64,000 nucleotides of DNA. Origin: JBBQWZ01 sp038210135 (GTDB lineage Bacteria > Acidobacteriota > Terriglobia > Bryobacterales > Bryobacteraceae). A program made the position numbers and the translations under genes. Below, in pieces: positions 1 through 9,398 of the stretch (positions are counted from its first letter, which is position 1; each line of letters begins with the position of its first letter). The stretch covers positions 61,491 through 125,490 of the forward strand of contig JBBQWZ010000012.1 in assembly GCA_038210135.1 (NCBI GenBank), in the 5' to 3' direction. The notes under the pieces are model-generated. The model saw nothing but the letters and a program-made list of their open reading frames with translations, made no database searches and was not told the DNA's origin.

Positions 1-23
1 GCTTCAAGGGTACTCTTATCATA

Positions 24-746
24 ATGGCTGTCGTCTGTGGAATCCATCCGGTCCGGGAACTGCTTCGCGCCTCCCGTCCGCTCGAGCGCGTCATGATCGC
101 CAAAGGCGCTGGCGGAACGCGCCTGCAGGAGATCATCGATCTCTGCCGCGAACATAAAGTCCCGGTGCGGTTCGAATCCCGCGACACCCTTGATCGCGCC
201 GCCGTCGGAGCGACGCATCAGGGCGTCGTCGCGTTCGGTGTCGCGCAAGCCTACGCCGACTTTGAAACCATCGCGGCCAAGGCGAAACTTTTGGTGATCC
301 TCGATGGCGTCGAGGATCCGCATAACCTGGGCGCGATCGTCCGGACCGCTCACGCCGCTGGCGCCGATGCGGTCGTGATCCCCGAACGCCGCGCCGTTGG
401 CTTGACCGACACGGCGGCGAAAGCGGCCGCCGGCGCCCTTGCCTACCTTCCTGTGGTCCGCGTCACCAACATCACGAAGTCTCTCGAATCGTTGAAGGCC
501 AAAGGATTCTGGATCTACGGCCTCGACGAGCGCGGCACCCAGACCTACGACCAACTGGACTTCGCCGAACAATCCGCCATCGTGCTGGGCGGCGAAGGTC
601 ATGGCCTGCACGACCTGGTCGCGAAGAATTGCGACATCCTGGCCAAGATTCCGATGGCGGGCGAGATCGCGTCGCTCAACGTCTCGGTCGCCGCTGGAGT
701 GGTTCTCTTTGAGTGGCGAAAACGCCGCGCCGCGTTACGGAACTAG
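24..746 (+). CDS. rlmB: 23S rRNA (guanosine-2'-O-)-methyltransferase RlmB (SpoU/TrmH family)
   Basis: 240 aa, the usual length for RlmB/TrmH-type enzymes. They methylate a ribose 2'-OH in rRNA (G2251 in E. coli 23S) with SAM, through a knotted SPOUT fold. An N-terminal substrate-binding domain begins with VVCGIHPVRELL (residues 3-14). The three SpoU motifs follow in order: NLGAIVRTAHAAGADAVV, IVLGGEGHGL and IPMAGEIASLNVSVAAGVVL. The start is the first ATG after a TATCATAAT stretch. A related TrmH-type target cannot be excluded, but the N-terminal domain favours RlmB. The next gene begins 20 bases after the stop. Confidence 0.9.
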   Translation: MAVVCGIHPVRELLRASRPLERVMIAKGAGGTRLQEIIDLCREHKVPVRFESRDTLDRAAVGATHQGVVAFGVAQAYADFETIAAKAKLLVILDGVEDPHNLGAIVRTAHAAGADAVVIPERRAVGLTDTAAKAAAGALAYLPVVRVTNITKSLESLKAKGFWIYGLDERGTQTYDQLDFAEQSAIVLGGEGHGLHDLVAKNCDILAKIPMAGEIASLNVSVAAGVVLFEWRKRRAALRN

Positions 747-765
747 GTTTGCCGCGTCACATGAT

Positions 766-1629
766 ATGCTGAAGCCGTTACGGGCTTTGCCCATGCCAGT
801 ACGCATCGTAGTATCCTCGATTCTGCTCGGTCTGCTTCTGTTGGGCGCACTCAGCGCGCAGAAACCCTTTAAAGAATGGCCCGCCATCGAGTACGAGGGG
901 TTCGCCGTGCCGAAGGACGCCAACCAGCCCGCCGAATGGACGCGCGCCCGGATGCGCTATTCGGACGAGACCGGATATCCCAACCGAAGCCGCTTCCGCA
1001 TGAACGACGGTAGTCCGTTTGCGGGCTACTGGACCATGGATTATCCGCGCTCCGACCGCCATCTTCTCGCTGGCGTTCGCCGTCTGACTCGCATTGATTC
1101 GCGCTCCGTCGAGCAGGTTGTGACCTTCGACGGCACCGACGAACCCTATAACTGGCCCGTGATGTACGGCGTTGAAGTCGGACACTGGCAGCTGGCGGAA
1201 GAGGAAATTAAACAACTGCGCGAGTATCTTCTTAGAGGCGGATTTTTCATGTGCGACGATTTCCACGGCGATGCCGAATGGGAAAACTTCACCCGCAGCA
1301 TGAATCGTGTCTTCCCCGATCGCCAGATCGTCGATATTAAGGATGGCGATCCGATTTTCCACGTCCTCTATGATCTCGACGACAAGTTCCAGGTGCCCGG
1401 CGCGCAATATTTCGATACCGGCCTGACCTATGAAAAGGGCCCGTCCGGCAAGATCCCGCATTGGCGAGGAATCTACGACGACAAAGGTCGCCTAATGGTC
1501 GCCATCTGCCACAACATGGATTTGGGCGACGCCTGGGAGCATTCGGATGAGCCACGTTATTCCGAAAAGTGGGCGTCGTTGGCGTACCGCATCGCGATGA
1601 ATTATTTCATCTACGATCTAACGCACTAA
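766..1629 (+). CDS. DUF4159 domain-containing exported protein
   Basis: 287 aa from ATG 766; a second in-frame ATG at 793 would give MPVRIVVSSILLGLLLLGAL, a cleaner signal peptide, so 793 is equally possible. The open frame reaches back into rlmB, but that part is only rlmB in another frame. The mature part carries YPRSDRHLLAGVRRLTRI, then LREYLLRGGFFMCDDFHG and an extended tail. This is the DUF4159 layout, which resembles the glutamine-amidotransferase-like domain next to BatA/MoxR gene clusters. The function is unknown. It is probably membrane-anchored or periplasmic. No partner genes of the MoxR type lie nearby. Confidence 0.8.
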   Translation: MLKPLRALPMPVRIVVSSILLGLLLLGALSAQKPFKEWPAIEYEGFAVPKDANQPAEWTRARMRYSDETGYPNRSRFRMNDGSPFAGYWTMDYPRSDRHLLAGVRRLTRIDSRSVEQVVTFDGTDEPYNWPVMYGVEVGHWQLAEEEIKQLREYLLRGGFFMCDDFHGDAEWENFTRSMNRVFPDRQIVDIKDGDPIFHVLYDLDDKFQVPGAQYFDTGLTYEKGPSGKIPHWRGIYDDKGRLMVAICHNMDLGDAWEHSDEPRYSEKWASLAYRIAMNYFIYDLTH

Positions 1630-1743
1630 TTGCCTGCTTCGCAGCATTCTCTCTTCGCCTTTGAGCAAGCATGCGCGATAGACGTAGGCGTCCGCCGTTG
1701 TCAGCAATGCCCCGGCATCCGCGAAACAGGTAAAATCGATCTC

Positions 1744-3417
1744 ATGCGCTCTCTGTTGCCGCTTGCCGCTTTGGGATTGGTTTGCGCGGTGTTAGCACAG
1801 GGCCGCCAGCCGGTTCGCGCGCGCAAGGCAATGGTCGTTGCGCAGGAACCGAACGCCACCGATGTCGGTCTCGCCGTTCTGAAAAGCGGCGGAAACGCGG
1901 TGGATGCCGCCGTCGCCGTAGGCTTCGCTTTGGCCGTTACGCATCCCTACGCCGGCAATATCGGCGGCGGTGGATTCATGCTGATCCGCCTCGCGGATGG
2001 CCGGACCACCTTCATCGATTTCCGGGAGAAAGCCCCGCTCGCCGGTTGGCGCGACATGTACCTTGACGCGAACGGCAAGGCCACCCGTGACAGTATCGAG
2101 GGCTGGCGCGCGTCCGGCGTTCCCGGAACCGTGCGCGGCATGGAGCGCGCCAACAAACAATATGGGAAGAAGAAGTGGGCCGAACTTCTGCAGCCCGCCG
2201 TGGACTTAGCCACCCACGGATTCCCCGTTACCTATCCTCTGGTGGAATCGCTGAAGAGCAATAAGCTGCTCGCCAAGTTCCCCGAGTCGAATCGCATTTT
2301 TCTTCGCAACGGCAAGCCGTATGAAGTGGACGAAACCTTCCAGCAGCCCGAACTGGCGCAGACGCTGAGCCGCATCCAGAAATTCGGCGCCGACGAATTC
2401 TACCTCGGTGATACCGCAAAGAAGCTGGTCGCCGAGATGAAAGCCAACGGCGGTCTGATCACGATGGAGGATCTGCAGCGGTATCTGGCGATCGAGCGGC
2501 AACCCCTGACCGGCAAGTATCACGGCTATGAGGTCCTCACCGCTCCGCCGCCGAGTTCCGGCGGAATCGGCATCCTGCAAATGATGGCCATGCTGGACGG
2601 CACAGGTTATGAGAAGGGCGGAGCCGGATCCGCTTCGAGCATTCACTTCATGGCCGAGACCATGCGCCGCTACTACGCGGATCGCAGCGAGTACCTTGGC
2701 GATTCCGATTTCTTTAAAGTGCCGATGATCGGCCTTTTGAGTCCGGCGCACATCCGTGTCCGCCGCGAATCCATTAACCCGAAACGCGCAACGCCGAGTG
2801 CACAGGTGAAGCCTGGTGGCCGCGAGATGCGCGAAAGCGGAGAAACCACCCACTACTCGATCGTCGATGAACAAGGCAACGCCGTCGCCGTCACCTACAC
2901 GCTCAACGGCGGCTTCGGCAGCGGCGTCACTGTTCCCGGCCTTGGGTTCCTGCTCAACAACGAGATGGATGACTTTGCCGCGAAGCCCGGCGAACCGAAC
3001 ATGTTCGGCCTGATTCAGGGCGAATCGAACGCGATTCAACCGGGCAAGCGCCCGCTCTCCTCCATGACTCCGACCATCCTCATCAAGGACGGCGTGGCGG
3101 TTCTTGTCGTCGGCGCACCCGGCGGCTCGCGCATCATTACCGCCGTCCTGCAAGTCATCCTCAACATTGTGGACTTCGGCATGAACGCGCAGGACGCGGT
3201 GGACGCGCCGCGAATCCATCATCAGTGGATGCCTGACAAGCTCTATCTTGAACAGGGAATTTCGCCCGACACGGTCGCGATTTTGAAATCCATGGGGCAT
3301 GACGTGGATCACAATCGGGGCGTGGTCATCGCCCGCGTCGAGGCGATTCTGCGATCGAAGGGCTGGCTCGAAGGCGCCTCCGACGGCCGCGGCGCCGGCA
3401 AAGCGGCTGGCTACTAA
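1744..3417 (+). CDS. ggt: Gamma-glutamyltransferase (Ntn hydrolase)
   Basis: 557 aa from ATG 1744, chosen because it begins a signal peptide (MRSLLPLAALGLVCAVLAQ); the open frame further upstream lacks coding character. GGTs cleave and transfer the gamma-glutamyl group of glutathione in the periplasm. The precursor self-cleaves before a threonine, here in GETTHYSIVDEQGNAVAVT (about residue 376). Family signatures seen are GGNAVDAAVAVGFALAVTHP, GGGGFMLIR and, near the end, PLSSMTPTILIKDG and GAPGGSRI. It is followed with no gap by the isomerase at 3418 and heads a dense collinear run to 8996. Confidence 0.92.
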   Translation: MRSLLPLAALGLVCAVLAQGRQPVRARKAMVVAQEPNATDVGLAVLKSGGNAVDAAVAVGFALAVTHPYAGNIGGGGFMLIRLADGRTTFIDFREKAPLAGWRDMYLDANGKATRDSIEGWRASGVPGTVRGMERANKQYGKKKWAELLQPAVDLATHGFPVTYPLVESLKSNKLLAKFPESNRIFLRNGKPYEVDETFQQPELAQTLSRIQKFGADEFYLGDTAKKLVAEMKANGGLITMEDLQRYLAIERQPLTGKYHGYEVLTAPPPSSGGIGILQMMAMLDGTGYEKGGAGSASSIHFMAETMRRYYADRSEYLGDSDFFKVPMIGLLSPAHIRVRRESINPKRATPSAQVKPGGREMRESGETTHYSIVDEQGNAVAVTYTLNGGFGSGVTVPGLGFLLNNEMDDFAAKPGEPNMFGLIQGESNAIQPGKRPLSSMTPTILIKDGVAVLVVGAPGGSRIITAVLQVILNIVDFGMNAQDAVDAPRIHHQWMPDKLYLEQGISPDTVAILKSMGHDVDHNRGVVIARVEAILRSKGWLEGASDGRGAGKAAGY

Positions 3418-4287
3418 ATGGTGCTGCGCGCTCTTTCCACCAGACTCTTCGTCAGCCATCGCCTGACTACGGCATGGCTCGACAAGCTGTCGCGGACGAC
3501 GGTTCCGTCGGTTGAGATTTACTGTGCCCGCCAGCATTTCGACTATCACAACAAGGCGCAGATCGCGGAGCTCGGGCATTGGTTTCGCGATTCTACGCTC
3601 GACCTTCTGTCGCTCCACGCGCCGGTCTATACGGACGATGTCTGGGGCGTCTCCGGTCCGCAGGCTTTCATCAATATTTCCGAGCCGGTGAAGTCCAGGC
3701 GCATCGCGATGCTCGACGAGATCAAGCGCACTCTTGAAGTCGCCGAAACGATTCCCTATAAATTTCTAGTCCAGCATCTCGGCGGCAACGACGAGGAATA
3801 TGACGAGCGAAAAGTGGATGCGGCTTTCTCGTCTCTCGAAGAAATTTGCCTGTTTGCCAAGCAGCGCGGAGTCGATGTGCTGATCGAGAATACGCCTGGC
3901 GCGATGACCACCGCCGAACGCCTGCGGATTTTCCTCGAGCAAACCCATCTCGACTTGCACTTCTGCTTCGACGTTGCGAATGCGCAGCTGAGCCATACCA
4001 TCGACGGCGAATTCGCCATCATGAAGAATCGCATTCGCTCCGTACATGTCCACGATTGCGACGCAAAAGGAAGCACGCACCTGTTTCCATTTCTGGCCGA
4101 ATCGGGTGGCGTGATCGACTGGCCGGCGGCGATGCAAACTCTGGGCACCCGCGCCGGACAGTATCCGCTGGTCCTCGAACTGAACGAAGCTCCGGACATG
4201 CAAAATCCTCTCGAAGCGGCCATCGCAGTGTTCGAAAAGCTGGAGAACCTGCGAGTGGCCGCGCAAAGCGAATCGACAATATCATGA
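3418..4287 (+). CDS. Sugar phosphate isomerase/epimerase-type TIM barrel protein
   Basis: 289 aa. ATG follows the stop of ggt directly (TAAATG), and the end overlaps asnS by four bases (ATGA), so it is translationally coupled on both sides. The fold is the xylose isomerase-like TIM barrel (AP endonuclease 2 superfamily). Putative metal ligands lie in FLVQHLGGN, VLIENTPGAM (Glu), FCFDVANAQLSH (Asp, His) and VHVHDCDAKGSTHLF (His, Asp), with a late LVLELNEA glutamate. The substrate cannot be read from the sequence; an endonuclease IV-like role is less likely given the ligand spacing. Confidence 0.82.
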   Translation: MVLRALSTRLFVSHRLTTAWLDKLSRTTVPSVEIYCARQHFDYHNKAQIAELGHWFRDSTLDLLSLHAPVYTDDVWGVSGPQAFINISEPVKSRRIAMLDEIKRTLEVAETIPYKFLVQHLGGNDEEYDERKVDAAFSSLEEICLFAKQRGVDVLIENTPGAMTTAERLRIFLEQTHLDLHFCFDVANAQLSHTIDGEFAIMKNRIRSVHVHDCDAKGSTHLFPFLAESGGVIDWPAAMQTLGTRAGQYPLVLELNEAPDMQNPLEAAIAVFEKLENLRVAAQSESTIS

Positions 4288-5606
4288 GCAACGACAATCT
4301 CGCGCCTCGCATCACCATTGCCGAGGTCAGCAAACACGAAGGCGAAACCGTCCGGCTGGCGGGGTGGTTATACAACATCCGCAAGTCCGGCAAAATCGTT
4401 TTTCCGCAACTGCGCGACGGCACGGGGATCATCCAATGTGTCGCTGTGAAGAGCGCGCTCGACGAAGCGACGTTTGAAGCGCTGAAGGACTTGACGCAGG
4501 AATCGTCGCTGATTGTCACCGGCAAGATCCGCGCCGAAGCGCGCGCCAAAGGCGGCTACGAGTTGGACGTCGAGTCTGCGGAAATCATTCAAAAAGTCTC
4601 GATCGAGACGCCGTATCCGATCACGCCCAAGGATCATGGCATCGACTTTTTGATGGATCATCGCCACCTCTGGCTCCGCAGCAGCCGCCAGCACGCGATC
4701 ATCAAAATCCGCCATGAAGTCATCAAGGGCATTCGCGATTTCTTCGATTCGAATGGATTCACGCTGGTGGATACGCCGATCTTTACGCCCGCCGCTTGCG
4801 AAGGCACTTCCACGCTGTTCGCGGTGAACTATTTTGAAGACGAGACGGTCTTCCTGACGCAATCCGGCCAGCTCTATAACGAAGCCAACGCGGCCGCATT
4901 CGGCAAGGTGTATTGCTTCGGACCGACCTTCCGGGCGGAGAAATCGAAGACGCGCCGCCACCTCACCGAGTTCTGGATGGTCGAGCCGGAAATGGCGTAC
5001 GCCGACCTTGAAGACGTCAAGCAACTTGCCGAAGGCCTGGTCTGTTTCGTCGCCGGGCGCGTGCTCGAAAACCGGCGCGAAGAGCTGAAGGTCCTCGAGC
5101 GCGACGTCACCAAACTCGAATCGATCAAGGCTCCGTTCCCGCGCATGACCTACGACGACGCCGTCGTGAAGCTGAAAACCAAGGGTAGCGAGATCGAGTG
5201 GGGCGGCGACTTCGGCAACACCGACGAAACGCTGATTACCGAGGATCTCGACCGTCCGCTGATGGTCGACAAGTATCCGACTGAGATCAAAGCGTTCTAT
5301 TTCCAGCCGGACGCCGAACGCCCGGAGCTCGCTCTTGGCGTCGATGTTCTGGCTCCTGAGGGCTACGGCGAAATCATCGGTGGCGGCCAGCGCATCCACG
5401 ACCTGGATCTGCTGCTGAATCGCCTCGAACAGCATAATCTCCCGCGCGAAGCCTTCGAGTGGTATCTCGATCTCCGCAAGTACGGAACGGTGCCGCACGG
5501 CGGATTCGGAATGGGCGTCGAGCGCTTCGTCGCCTGGATGTGCGGCACCGAGCATATCCGCGAAACCATCGCCTATCCGCGAATGCTGTACCGGACGCGT
5601 CCCTAA
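4284..5606 (+). CDS. asnS: Asparagine--tRNA ligase
   Basis: 440 aa, the usual length for AsnRS. The start is ATG 4284, inside an ATGA overlap with the upstream gene; the longer open frame is a shadow of that gene. An N-terminal OB-fold anticodon-binding domain (VRLAGWLYNIRKSGKIVFPQ) is followed by a class II catalytic core: motif 2 FRAEKSKTRRHLTEFWMVEP and motif 3 GGFGMGVERFVAWM. TQSGQLYNEANAAAFGKVYC in the core fits AsnRS rather than AspRS. It charges tRNA-Asn with asparagine in the cytoplasm. Confidence 0.93.
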   Translation: MSNDNLAPRITIAEVSKHEGETVRLAGWLYNIRKSGKIVFPQLRDGTGIIQCVAVKSALDEATFEALKDLTQESSLIVTGKIRAEARAKGGYELDVESAEIIQKVSIETPYPITPKDHGIDFLMDHRHLWLRSSRQHAIIKIRHEVIKGIRDFFDSNGFTLVDTPIFTPAACEGTSTLFAVNYFEDETVFLTQSGQLYNEANAAAFGKVYCFGPTFRAEKSKTRRHLTEFWMVEPEMAYADLEDVKQLAEGLVCFVAGRVLENRREELKVLERDVTKLESIKAPFPRMTYDDAVVKLKTKGSEIEWGGDFGNTDETLITEDLDRPLMVDKYPTEIKAFYFQPDAERPELALGVDVLAPEGYGEIIGGGQRIHDLDLLLNRLEQHNLPREAFEWYLDLRKYGTVPHGGFGMGVERFVAWMCGTEHIRETIAYPRMLYRTRP

Positions 5607-5609
5607 CGT

Positions 5610-6524
5610 ATGCGCCAATCCAGCATTGCTATTATCGGCGCTCCCATGGACCTTGGCCAGGGGCGTCGCGGCGTGGACATGGGTCCTTCCGCTTTGCGCG
5701 TCGCCGGACTGAACGAGCGCGTGGCCTCGCTCGGCTACGAGGTCAGCGACCGCGGCAACGTCGCGGTGGAGCAGCCCGAAGCGGCTCCGGCCGGTCCATC
5801 GAACGCGCGCTATCTCGCCCAAATCGCGCACACATGCACGCGCCTCGCCGAGATGGTGGAGCAGGCCGCCGATCAAGGACAGGTGCCGCTGGTGTTGGGC
5901 GGCGATCATTCGATCGCGGTCGGCACCGTCGCTGGAATGTCCCGGCACTTCCAGAAAAAGGGCCAAAACATGGGCCTGATCTGGATCGACGCGCACGCCG
6001 ACATGAACACTCCGGATTCGAGCCCGAGTGGCAATATCCATGGCATGCCGCTTGCCTGCTGCGTGGGCATGGGGCCCAGGGAGCTGACTCACATCTACGG
6101 ATACTCACCGAAAGTCCGGCCGGAAAATGTTGTCGTGATCGGACTGCGCAGCGTCGATGAGGTGGAGCGCCTCAACGTCCGGCAGACCGGCGTACACGCA
6201 TACACCATGCGCGATATCGACGAACGCGGACTCCGCAACATCATGGAGGAGGCCGTTGCAGCCGCGCTTGCAGGAACCGCCGGCTTCCATCTGTCCTTCG
6301 ATATGGACTCCGTCGATCCGCAGGAAGCGCCCGGCGTTGGAACGCCTGTCAAAGGCGGAATCACCTACCGCGAAGCGCACCTCGCGATGGAGATCCTGTG
6401 CGATTCGGGCGGCATCACTTCGATTGAAGTGGTCGAAGTAAATCCGGTGATCGACGAAGCCAATCGGACGGCCATGCTCGCCGTCGAACTGATCTTGTCC
6501 GCGATGGGCAAAAGGATTCTGTAA
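5610..6524 (+). CDS. rocF: Arginase (ureohydrolase)
   Basis: 304 aa, typical of bacterial arginases. It hydrolyses L-arginine to ornithine and urea with a binuclear manganese centre. Metal-binding motifs are all intact: VLGGDHSIAVG, WIDAHADMNTP and SFDMDSVDP. The start of the mature fold, IIGAPMDLGQGRRGVDMGP, matches arginases rather than agmatinases. It lies three bases after asnS and ends directly against ddl, so it should be part of one transcript. Agmatinase or formiminoglutamase is possible but less likely. Confidence 0.88.
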   Translation: MRQSSIAIIGAPMDLGQGRRGVDMGPSALRVAGLNERVASLGYEVSDRGNVAVEQPEAAPAGPSNARYLAQIAHTCTRLAEMVEQAADQGQVPLVLGGDHSIAVGTVAGMSRHFQKKGQNMGLIWIDAHADMNTPDSSPSGNIHGMPLACCVGMGPRELTHIYGYSPKVRPENVVVIGLRSVDEVERLNVRQTGVHAYTMRDIDERGLRNIMEEAVAAALAGTAGFHLSFDMDSVDPQEAPGVGTPVKGGITYREAHLAMEILCDSGGITSIEVVEVNPVIDEANRTAMLAVELILSAMGKRIL

Positions 6525-7502
6525 ATGAAACTGCGCGTAGCGGTGGTGTATGGCGGCCGCAGCGGCGAGCACGAGATTTCGATTCGCTCGGCGGAATCGA
6601 TCATCAAGGCGCTCGACCCGGAGAAGTACAAGGTCCTGCACTACTTCATCTCGAAAGAAGGCAAGTGGCGTCCGCGGCCGATCGTTCCGGAACCCGGCGG
6701 CAATCCCGAGATCGACGTCGTCTTCCCGATTTTGCACGGAACGTTCGGCGAAGATGGCACCGTGCAGGGCATGCTCGAACTGGCGGAATTGCCCTATGTT
6801 GGCGCGGGCGTTCTTGCTTCGGCGCTGGCCATGGACAAGGAGATGACCAAGCGCGTTTGCAAAGCGAGCGGCATTGCGGTCGTCGAATACCTGATTGTGC
6901 ATCGCGGCAAGCTCGACATCGCGGCGATCGAGGAACAGATCCCGTATCCGATGTTCGTCAAACCGGCGAACCTGGGCTCGTCGGTCGGGATCTCGAAAGC
7001 AAAGAACCGGGCTGAGTTGGAGATAGGCTTGTCGCTGGCGACGCAGTTCGATAGCAAAGTGATCGTCGAGCGCGGCATCGCCGGGCGCGAATTCGAGTGC
7101 TCGGTGCTGGGCAATGACGATCCCCGGGCGTCGATCCCCTGCGAAATCCTGCCGTCGCGCGAATTCTACGACTACGAGGACAAGTACATCCTGAACCAGG
7201 CGAAGATCGTGCTGCCCACCGATTTGACCGAGGAGCAGAGTAACGGAATGCGTTGGCTCGCCGTCGAAGCCTACAAGGCCGTCGGCGTCGAAGGCATGGC
7301 GCGGGTCGATTTTCTGATGGAAGCGACGACTGGTCAGATGTACGTGAACGAGATCAACACCATTCCGGGTTTCACTTCGATCAGCATGTATCCCAAGATG
7401 TGGGAGGCGACCGGCATCCCGTATCACCAGCTGATCGATCACCTGATTCAGCTGGCGCTCGACCGCAGCAAGATCCGGCGCGCGAACCGCTACTCCCGCT
7501 AA
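6525..7502 (+). CDS. ddl: D-alanine--D-alanine ligase
   Basis: 325 aa, ATP-grasp enzyme that joins two D-alanines for peptidoglycan precursors in the cytoplasm. Signatures: YGGRSGEHEISIRSAESI at the N terminus, HGTFGEDGTVQGMLELAELP, FVKPANLGSSVGISKAKN (ATP-grasp) and VNEINTIPGFTSISMYPKMW near the C terminus. ATG follows the arginase stop with no spacer, and the S41 protease begins directly after this stop, so translation is probably coupled. The length and motifs are complete. Confidence 0.95.
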   Translation: MKLRVAVVYGGRSGEHEISIRSAESIIKALDPEKYKVLHYFISKEGKWRPRPIVPEPGGNPEIDVVFPILHGTFGEDGTVQGMLELAELPYVGAGVLASALAMDKEMTKRVCKASGIAVVEYLIVHRGKLDIAAIEEQIPYPMFVKPANLGSSVGISKAKNRAELEIGLSLATQFDSKVIVERGIAGREFECSVLGNDDPRASIPCEILPSREFYDYEDKYILNQAKIVLPTDLTEEQSNGMRWLAVEAYKAVGVEGMARVDFLMEATTGQMYVNEINTIPGFTSISMYPKMWEATGIPYHQLIDHLIQLALDRSKIRRANRYSR

Positions 7503-8996
7503 ATGCTGCGCCTTTCCATTTGCCTGTTCCTGAGCCTTGCGGGCGCCTCGGCGCAGGAATCCGAAATGGAGAAGCAGCTGAAGCGGTTCATCGAAGCGTT
7601 CAGCAAGATCTCCACCGAAGCCGCCGACGAAGTGGTTCCGGAAGCGGCCTTCTATACAGGGGCGATCCCCGGCATGCTGCGCCACCTCGATCCGCATTCC
7701 GTGTTCTTCGATCCCGGCCAATTCAACCAGCTGAAGCAGATGGAGAACTCCGAGCGGAAGGGCTTCGGCAGCGTCGTTTCCGTGCTTCCGGGCCGCGTGA
7801 TCTTCCTGCAGACGCTCCCAGGAACGCCTTCCGCCAAGGCCGGATTGCAGCCCGGCGACGAGATCGCGGCCATCAACAACTACGCGCTCGCGCGGATGGA
7901 ATTCGACCAGATCGTCCAGCTGCTCAGCGAAGCGCGCCAGCACGAGATTCAGGTGACGATCCGCCGGCCGGGCAGTATGCGGCTGCTGACGTTCCAGTTG
8001 AAACCGGAGATCATGGACGCGCCGAGCGTGGACCGGGCGTTTCTTCTTTCTCAAGGGATTGGCTACCTGCGGATTACCACCTTCGACGTCGCCACCGGCA
8101 AGCTGGTGAAAGAGACTATCGAGAAGCTGGGCGGAGCATCTTTGAAGGGCCTGGTGCTCGATCTCCGCAACAATCCAGGCGGAGTCGCCAGCGCCGCCGC
8201 CGACGTGGCGAGCCTGTTTCTCAAGCCTGGTCAACGGATCTTCACGATCGAAGGCCGCAAGCAGGAGGGGCTTGGCAGGCCGGAATCCAAGGACTCGAAG
8301 CGCGAGGACGTGGACGTTCCCAAGGACGCGACGCCGTATCTGTTTCCCGTGGCTGTCCTTATTAATGGCAAGAGCGCCAGCTCTTCCGAGATTGTCACCG
8401 GGTCGCTGCAGGATCACGACCGCGCGCTGGTGTTCGGCGAGCCTAGCTATGGCAAGGGTCTGGTGCAGAATGTGTTCCCGCTTTCGCAGCAAACCGGCCT
8501 CGCGCTGACCATCGCTTTCTATTACATTCCGAGCGGCCGTTCGATCCAGAAGCCGCTCCGCGCTGGAGGGCAGCTCGATTCGGCTACCGTTCTTGAGCGC
8601 AAGGCTTTCAAGACCGATGCCGGCCGCACGGTCCGCGGCGGCGGGGGGGTCGAGCCGGACGAAGAGGTTCTGCCCGAGGTTCCGACGCGGCTTGGCATGG
8701 TGATCGAGGGCAGTGCTTCGTTCACGAACTATGCCACCGAAGCGATCAAGAAGTTCAAGGTAGACGAGAACTTCAAGGTGGACGGCGCGGTGATGGACGA
8801 CTTCCGGGTGTTCCTTTCCGAGCGCAGCATCCAGCCTAGCGTTCCTGAATTTCTACAGGTTCGCGATTGGGCGCAAAGCCGGCTCCAGCAGGAGATTATG
8901 ACCCAGGCCATCGGGGTCGCCAAGGGCGACGAAGTCGAGGCGCAGCGGGATCCGGTTGTCCGGCGGGCGGTTTTGCGGATCACTTCGCAGAAGTAG
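7503..8996 (+). CDS. S41 family C-terminal processing peptidase (PDZ domain)
   Basis: 497 aa with an N-terminal signal peptide (MLRLSICLFLSLAGASA), so exported. A PDZ domain spans about residues 80-160 (PGTPSAKAGLQPGDEIAAIN). The S41 protease core follows: GYLRITTFDVATG, LVLDLRNNPGGVASAAADVA, the serine nucleophile in NGKSASSSEIVTGSLQDH and the lysine in FGEPSYGKGLVQNVF. The C-terminal 130 residues are a helical extension common in CtpA-like enzymes. It probably trims periplasmic or envelope proteins. It is the last gene of the collinear run that starts with ggt. Confidence 0.9.
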   Translation: MLRLSICLFLSLAGASAQESEMEKQLKRFIEAFSKISTEAADEVVPEAAFYTGAIPGMLRHLDPHSVFFDPGQFNQLKQMENSERKGFGSVVSVLPGRVIFLQTLPGTPSAKAGLQPGDEIAAINNYALARMEFDQIVQLLSEARQHEIQVTIRRPGSMRLLTFQLKPEIMDAPSVDRAFLLSQGIGYLRITTFDVATGKLVKETIEKLGGASLKGLVLDLRNNPGGVASAAADVASLFLKPGQRIFTIEGRKQEGLGRPESKDSKREDVDVPKDATPYLFPVAVLINGKSASSSEIVTGSLQDHDRALVFGEPSYGKGLVQNVFPLSQQTGLALTIAFYYIPSGRSIQKPLRAGGQLDSATVLERKAFKTDAGRTVRGGGGVEPDEEVLPEVPTRLGMVIEGSASFTNYATEAIKKFKVDENFKVDGAVMDDFRVFLSERSIQPSVPEFLQVRDWAQSRLQQEIMTQAIGVAKGDEVEAQRDPVVRRAVLRITSQK

Positions 8997-9398
8997 CCCC
9001 GCGGTCGGGCGCGTGCGAAACGAAGCCAAAAGGCGGGTGCGGGCTTTTGCAAAACGAAGCCAATTTCCTTTAAAGTCTTTGTAATCAATCGAATATAGTG
9101 AAGTCGCGGACGCGCTTTCGAGAGCCTACGCTCGGGTCCGCTCCCGACCTGCTCCTTCGGAGCTTTGGTCGCGGCTCGGATTCGGAGAGGAGGCGAAGGG
9201 TTGGCGAAATGCGCTTGAGGTCCCATCGCTTACGCTCAGGGTTCAGTCCGGGTGGGGGATTCAGAAGGCGCGAGCTTCCGCAAGATCCCGCCCAGCACAT
9301 TCAACTTTGAGAGCGCTGGCATCCCCTTCGCGGTTTCGGCGGGGTTGGCCTACTCAGACGGATTCGTAAGGGCCGGATCTCTTCCCGGACGGCCTCGA
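8997..9398. repeat. Gene-free region with P3 hairpin and composite P1 element
   Basis: About 400 bases between the S41 gene and the end of rpoD (convergent genes). It begins with two imperfect direct repeats of a GTGCGAAACGAAGCC-like unit (9012-9062). A P3 hairpin (GCTCC/GGAGC) lies at 9151-9163. A P1 core is at 9222-9241 and a second hairpin at 9268-9293 (GGCGCGAGCTT pairing with AAGATCCCGCC), together making a 72-nt composite element also seen at 21393 and 45013. No protein-coding signal is convincing here. Confidence 0.75.

Noticed and set aside
601..765. Upstream extension of the DUF4159 gene to an earlier ATG
   Set aside because: This part overlaps rlmB in another frame, and the signal peptide only starts at 766 or 793.
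3846..4283. N-terminal extension of asnS
   Set aside because: The sequence is the isomerase gene in another frame, is Arg-rich, and AsnRS starts at 4284 in an ATGA overlap.
6105..8492. A 795-codon open frame antisense to arginase, ddl and the S41 gene
   Set aside because: It mirrors three well-supported genes, has no recognisable domain and is explained by high GC content, which makes antisense frames long. The same holds for 2206-3618, 778-1461 and 4368-6092 on the minus strand.
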